From positions 1 through 15,476 of the forward strand of contig JACZQQ010000039.1 in assembly GCA_022545645.1 (NCBI GenBank): a DNA stretch of 15,476 nucleotides, given 5' to 3'. This document shows positions 14,450-15,476 of this stretch, one piece after another; the stretch's first letter is position 1, and every line of letters begins with the position of its first letter. This DNA is from Acidobacteriota bacterium (GTDB lineage: Bacteria; Acidobacteriota; UBA6911; RPQK01; JADFOI01). The position numbers and the translations under genes were made by a program. The notes under the pieces are model-generated. The model was not told where the DNA came from and searched no databases. It saw only the letters and a program-made list of their open reading frames with translations.

Positions 14450-15476
14450 TTAGTCCTTCCAACCCGGTCCTCGGAGAACCCTCCCCGGGGTGGCCCCGGT
14501 GTGCTCTCCTTGCTCCAACACCTGCTGGCCATTGACCCAAACGTGAACGACTCCAGTGGAATACTGATGGGGGTTGTCATAGCTGGCATGGTCCTGGATT
14601 TTCTGGGGATCAAAGATCACCACGTCAGCGAAAGATCCCGGCTCGAGCGAACCGCGGCCTTCCAATTTGAGGTTTGAGGCGGGAAGGGAAGTCATGCGGC
14701 GGATCGCTTCCTCAAGGGGGATGATGCCCTCTTCGCGCACGTATTTGCCCAGAAGGCGAGCGAAATTGCCGTAAGTCCGTGGATGAGGATTGGATCTTAA
14801 GAAAACCCCCTCGGTGGCCACAGATCCGGCGTCTGAAGCGAAGCTCACCCAGGGAAGTGCGATCTTCTTTTCAACGTTTTCCTCAGACATCAAAAAATAG
14901 ACGGTGCCCACCTGGCTGTCGTCTTCGATGACCAGATCCATGGCGGTGTCCTCCGGAGATTTCCCGCGCATTTGGGCGACCTCAGCCAGAGTTTTACCCG
15001 TTAAGGGCTTCAGGGAATCGTTCTTGAATTCGACCAGGAGCAGGTTATCGGCGGAGCCGGCAGCCAGATACAGGTTCTCCCAATCGGCACCGGGAGCCGC
15101 CATTTCTTGTCGGACACGCCGTCGAACGGCGGGGTCCTTCAACCGGGTGACCCAGGCATCGAGTCCGCCCTCCTGTACCCAAAGCGGCATGGCCGCGTCC
15201 AGTCCCGTTTTCCCAGCCGTGTAGTTGTACATGTCGGCCGTAATCTGCAGGCCTTGCTGTTGGGCCGCCTCCACCTTCTCGATGACCCCTTGCAGCTTGT
15301 GCCAGTTGGCCTTGCCGGCTGCTTTGAGGTGGTAGATTTCCGCATGAATGCCGGCATCGCGGGCGATGGTGATCAGTTCATCCACGGCTTCCAAAAGACG
15401 ATCGCCTTCGCTTCGAAGGTGAGAAATGTACATTCCGCCATATTCGGCGGCCACCTTGGCCAGTTCGGTCAGTTCT
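14450..15476 (-). CDS. N-acyl-D-amino-acid deacylase / D-aminoacylase-like amidohydrolase (N-terminal part outside the window)
   Basis: The frame is open at the right edge, so about 341 C-terminal residues are visible and the gene begins beyond 15476. D-aminoacylases are zinc amidohydrolases that release D-amino acids from N-acyl-D-amino acids. Visible family marks are the His in YISHLRSEGDRLLEAVDE and the His in EIYHLKAAGKANW, expected metal ligands, the Asp in SFASDAGS, and the C-terminal segments EGRGSLEPGSFADVVIFDP and GVVHVWVNGQQV ending RVLRGPGWK. An apparent start at GTG 15454 is internal, because homologous sequence (ELTELAK) continues before it. The N-terminal HxH metal pair and any signal peptide are not in view. 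Exact substrate is an inference; related N-acyl-D-Glu and D-Asp deacylases share these motifs. Confidence 0.9.
   Translation of the reverse strand, partial: ELTELAKVAAEYGGMYISHLRSEGDRLLEAVDELITIARDAGIHAEIYHLKAAGKANWHKLQGVIEKVEAAQQQGLQITADMYNYTAGKTGLDAAMPLWVQEGGLDAWVTRLKDPAVRRRVRQEMAAPGADWENLYLAAGSADNLLLVEFKNDSLKPLTGKTLAEVAQMRGKSPEDTAMDLVIEDDSQVGTVYFLMSEENVEKKIALPWVSFASDAGSVATEGVFLRSNPHPRTYGNFARLLGKYVREEGIIPLEEAIRRMTSLPASNLKLEGRGSLEPGSFADVVIFDPQKIQDHASYDNPHQYSTGVVHVWVNGQQVLEQGEHTGATPGRVLRGPGWKD

Overview
The window is bacterial chromosomal DNA of moderately high GC content with dense, mostly metabolic genes on both strands. There is no phage, plasmid, CRISPR, rRNA or tRNA signal that I can see. 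Nothing in it fixes the phylum. The mix of a bacterial two-subunit NADPH glutamate synthase, an ACS-type MFS carrier, an exported dienelactone-hydrolase-like protein, a D-aminoacylase-like amidohydrolase and stem-loop-rich intergenic repeats would suit an uncultured Acidobacteriota-like or similar environmental lineage. That placement is a low-confidence impression.

Layout. Positions 1-3652 are plus-strand genes: the C-terminal end of an uncharacterised membrane-anchored protein, a short sulfotransferase-family protein, a carboxymuconolactone-decarboxylase (AhpD-like) protein with an altered active site, a HAD-family hydrolase and a UDP-glucose 4-epimerase. Positions 3736-11346 are minus-strand: gltB (glutamate synthase large subunit), gltD (small subunit) and an MFS transporter. 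Divergent from gltB lies a small unknown plus-strand gene near 11459-11704. A gene-free stretch of about 300 bp packed with stem-loop repeats follows, then a minus-strand secreted dienelactone-hydrolase-like gene (12003-12836). After that come a plus-strand gene of unknown function (12947-13531), proC (13608-14423) and, on the minus strand running off the right edge, the C-terminal two thirds or so of an N-acyl-D-amino-acid deacylase.

Function. The backbone is nitrogen and amino-acid metabolism: GltBD makes glutamate, ProC completes proline synthesis from a glutamate-derived intermediate, and the deacylase can release amino acids from N-acyl-D-amino acids. The left part is carbohydrate and redox housekeeping (epimerase, HAD, AhpD-like) with an adjacent sulfotransferase.

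Most notable. (1) gltD and the MFS gene have no ATG/GTG/TTG where homology and ribosome-binding sites put their starts; both have an ATA codon there, 7-8 nt after a strong Shine-Dalgarno sequence. (2) In gltD this ATA overlaps, as ATAG, the stop codon of a nine-codon minicistron that has its own strong ribosome-binding site. (3) The MFS gene is bracketed by two direct copies of a composite intergenic element: a conserved AT-rich tract plus a GC-rich hairpin whose arms differ between copies. (4) The 11.7-12.0 kb gap holds a second family of modular stem-loops. (5) The AhpD-like protein lacks three of the four canonical active-site residues. I see no clear new defence, toxin or mobile system; most of the window is ordinary metabolism.
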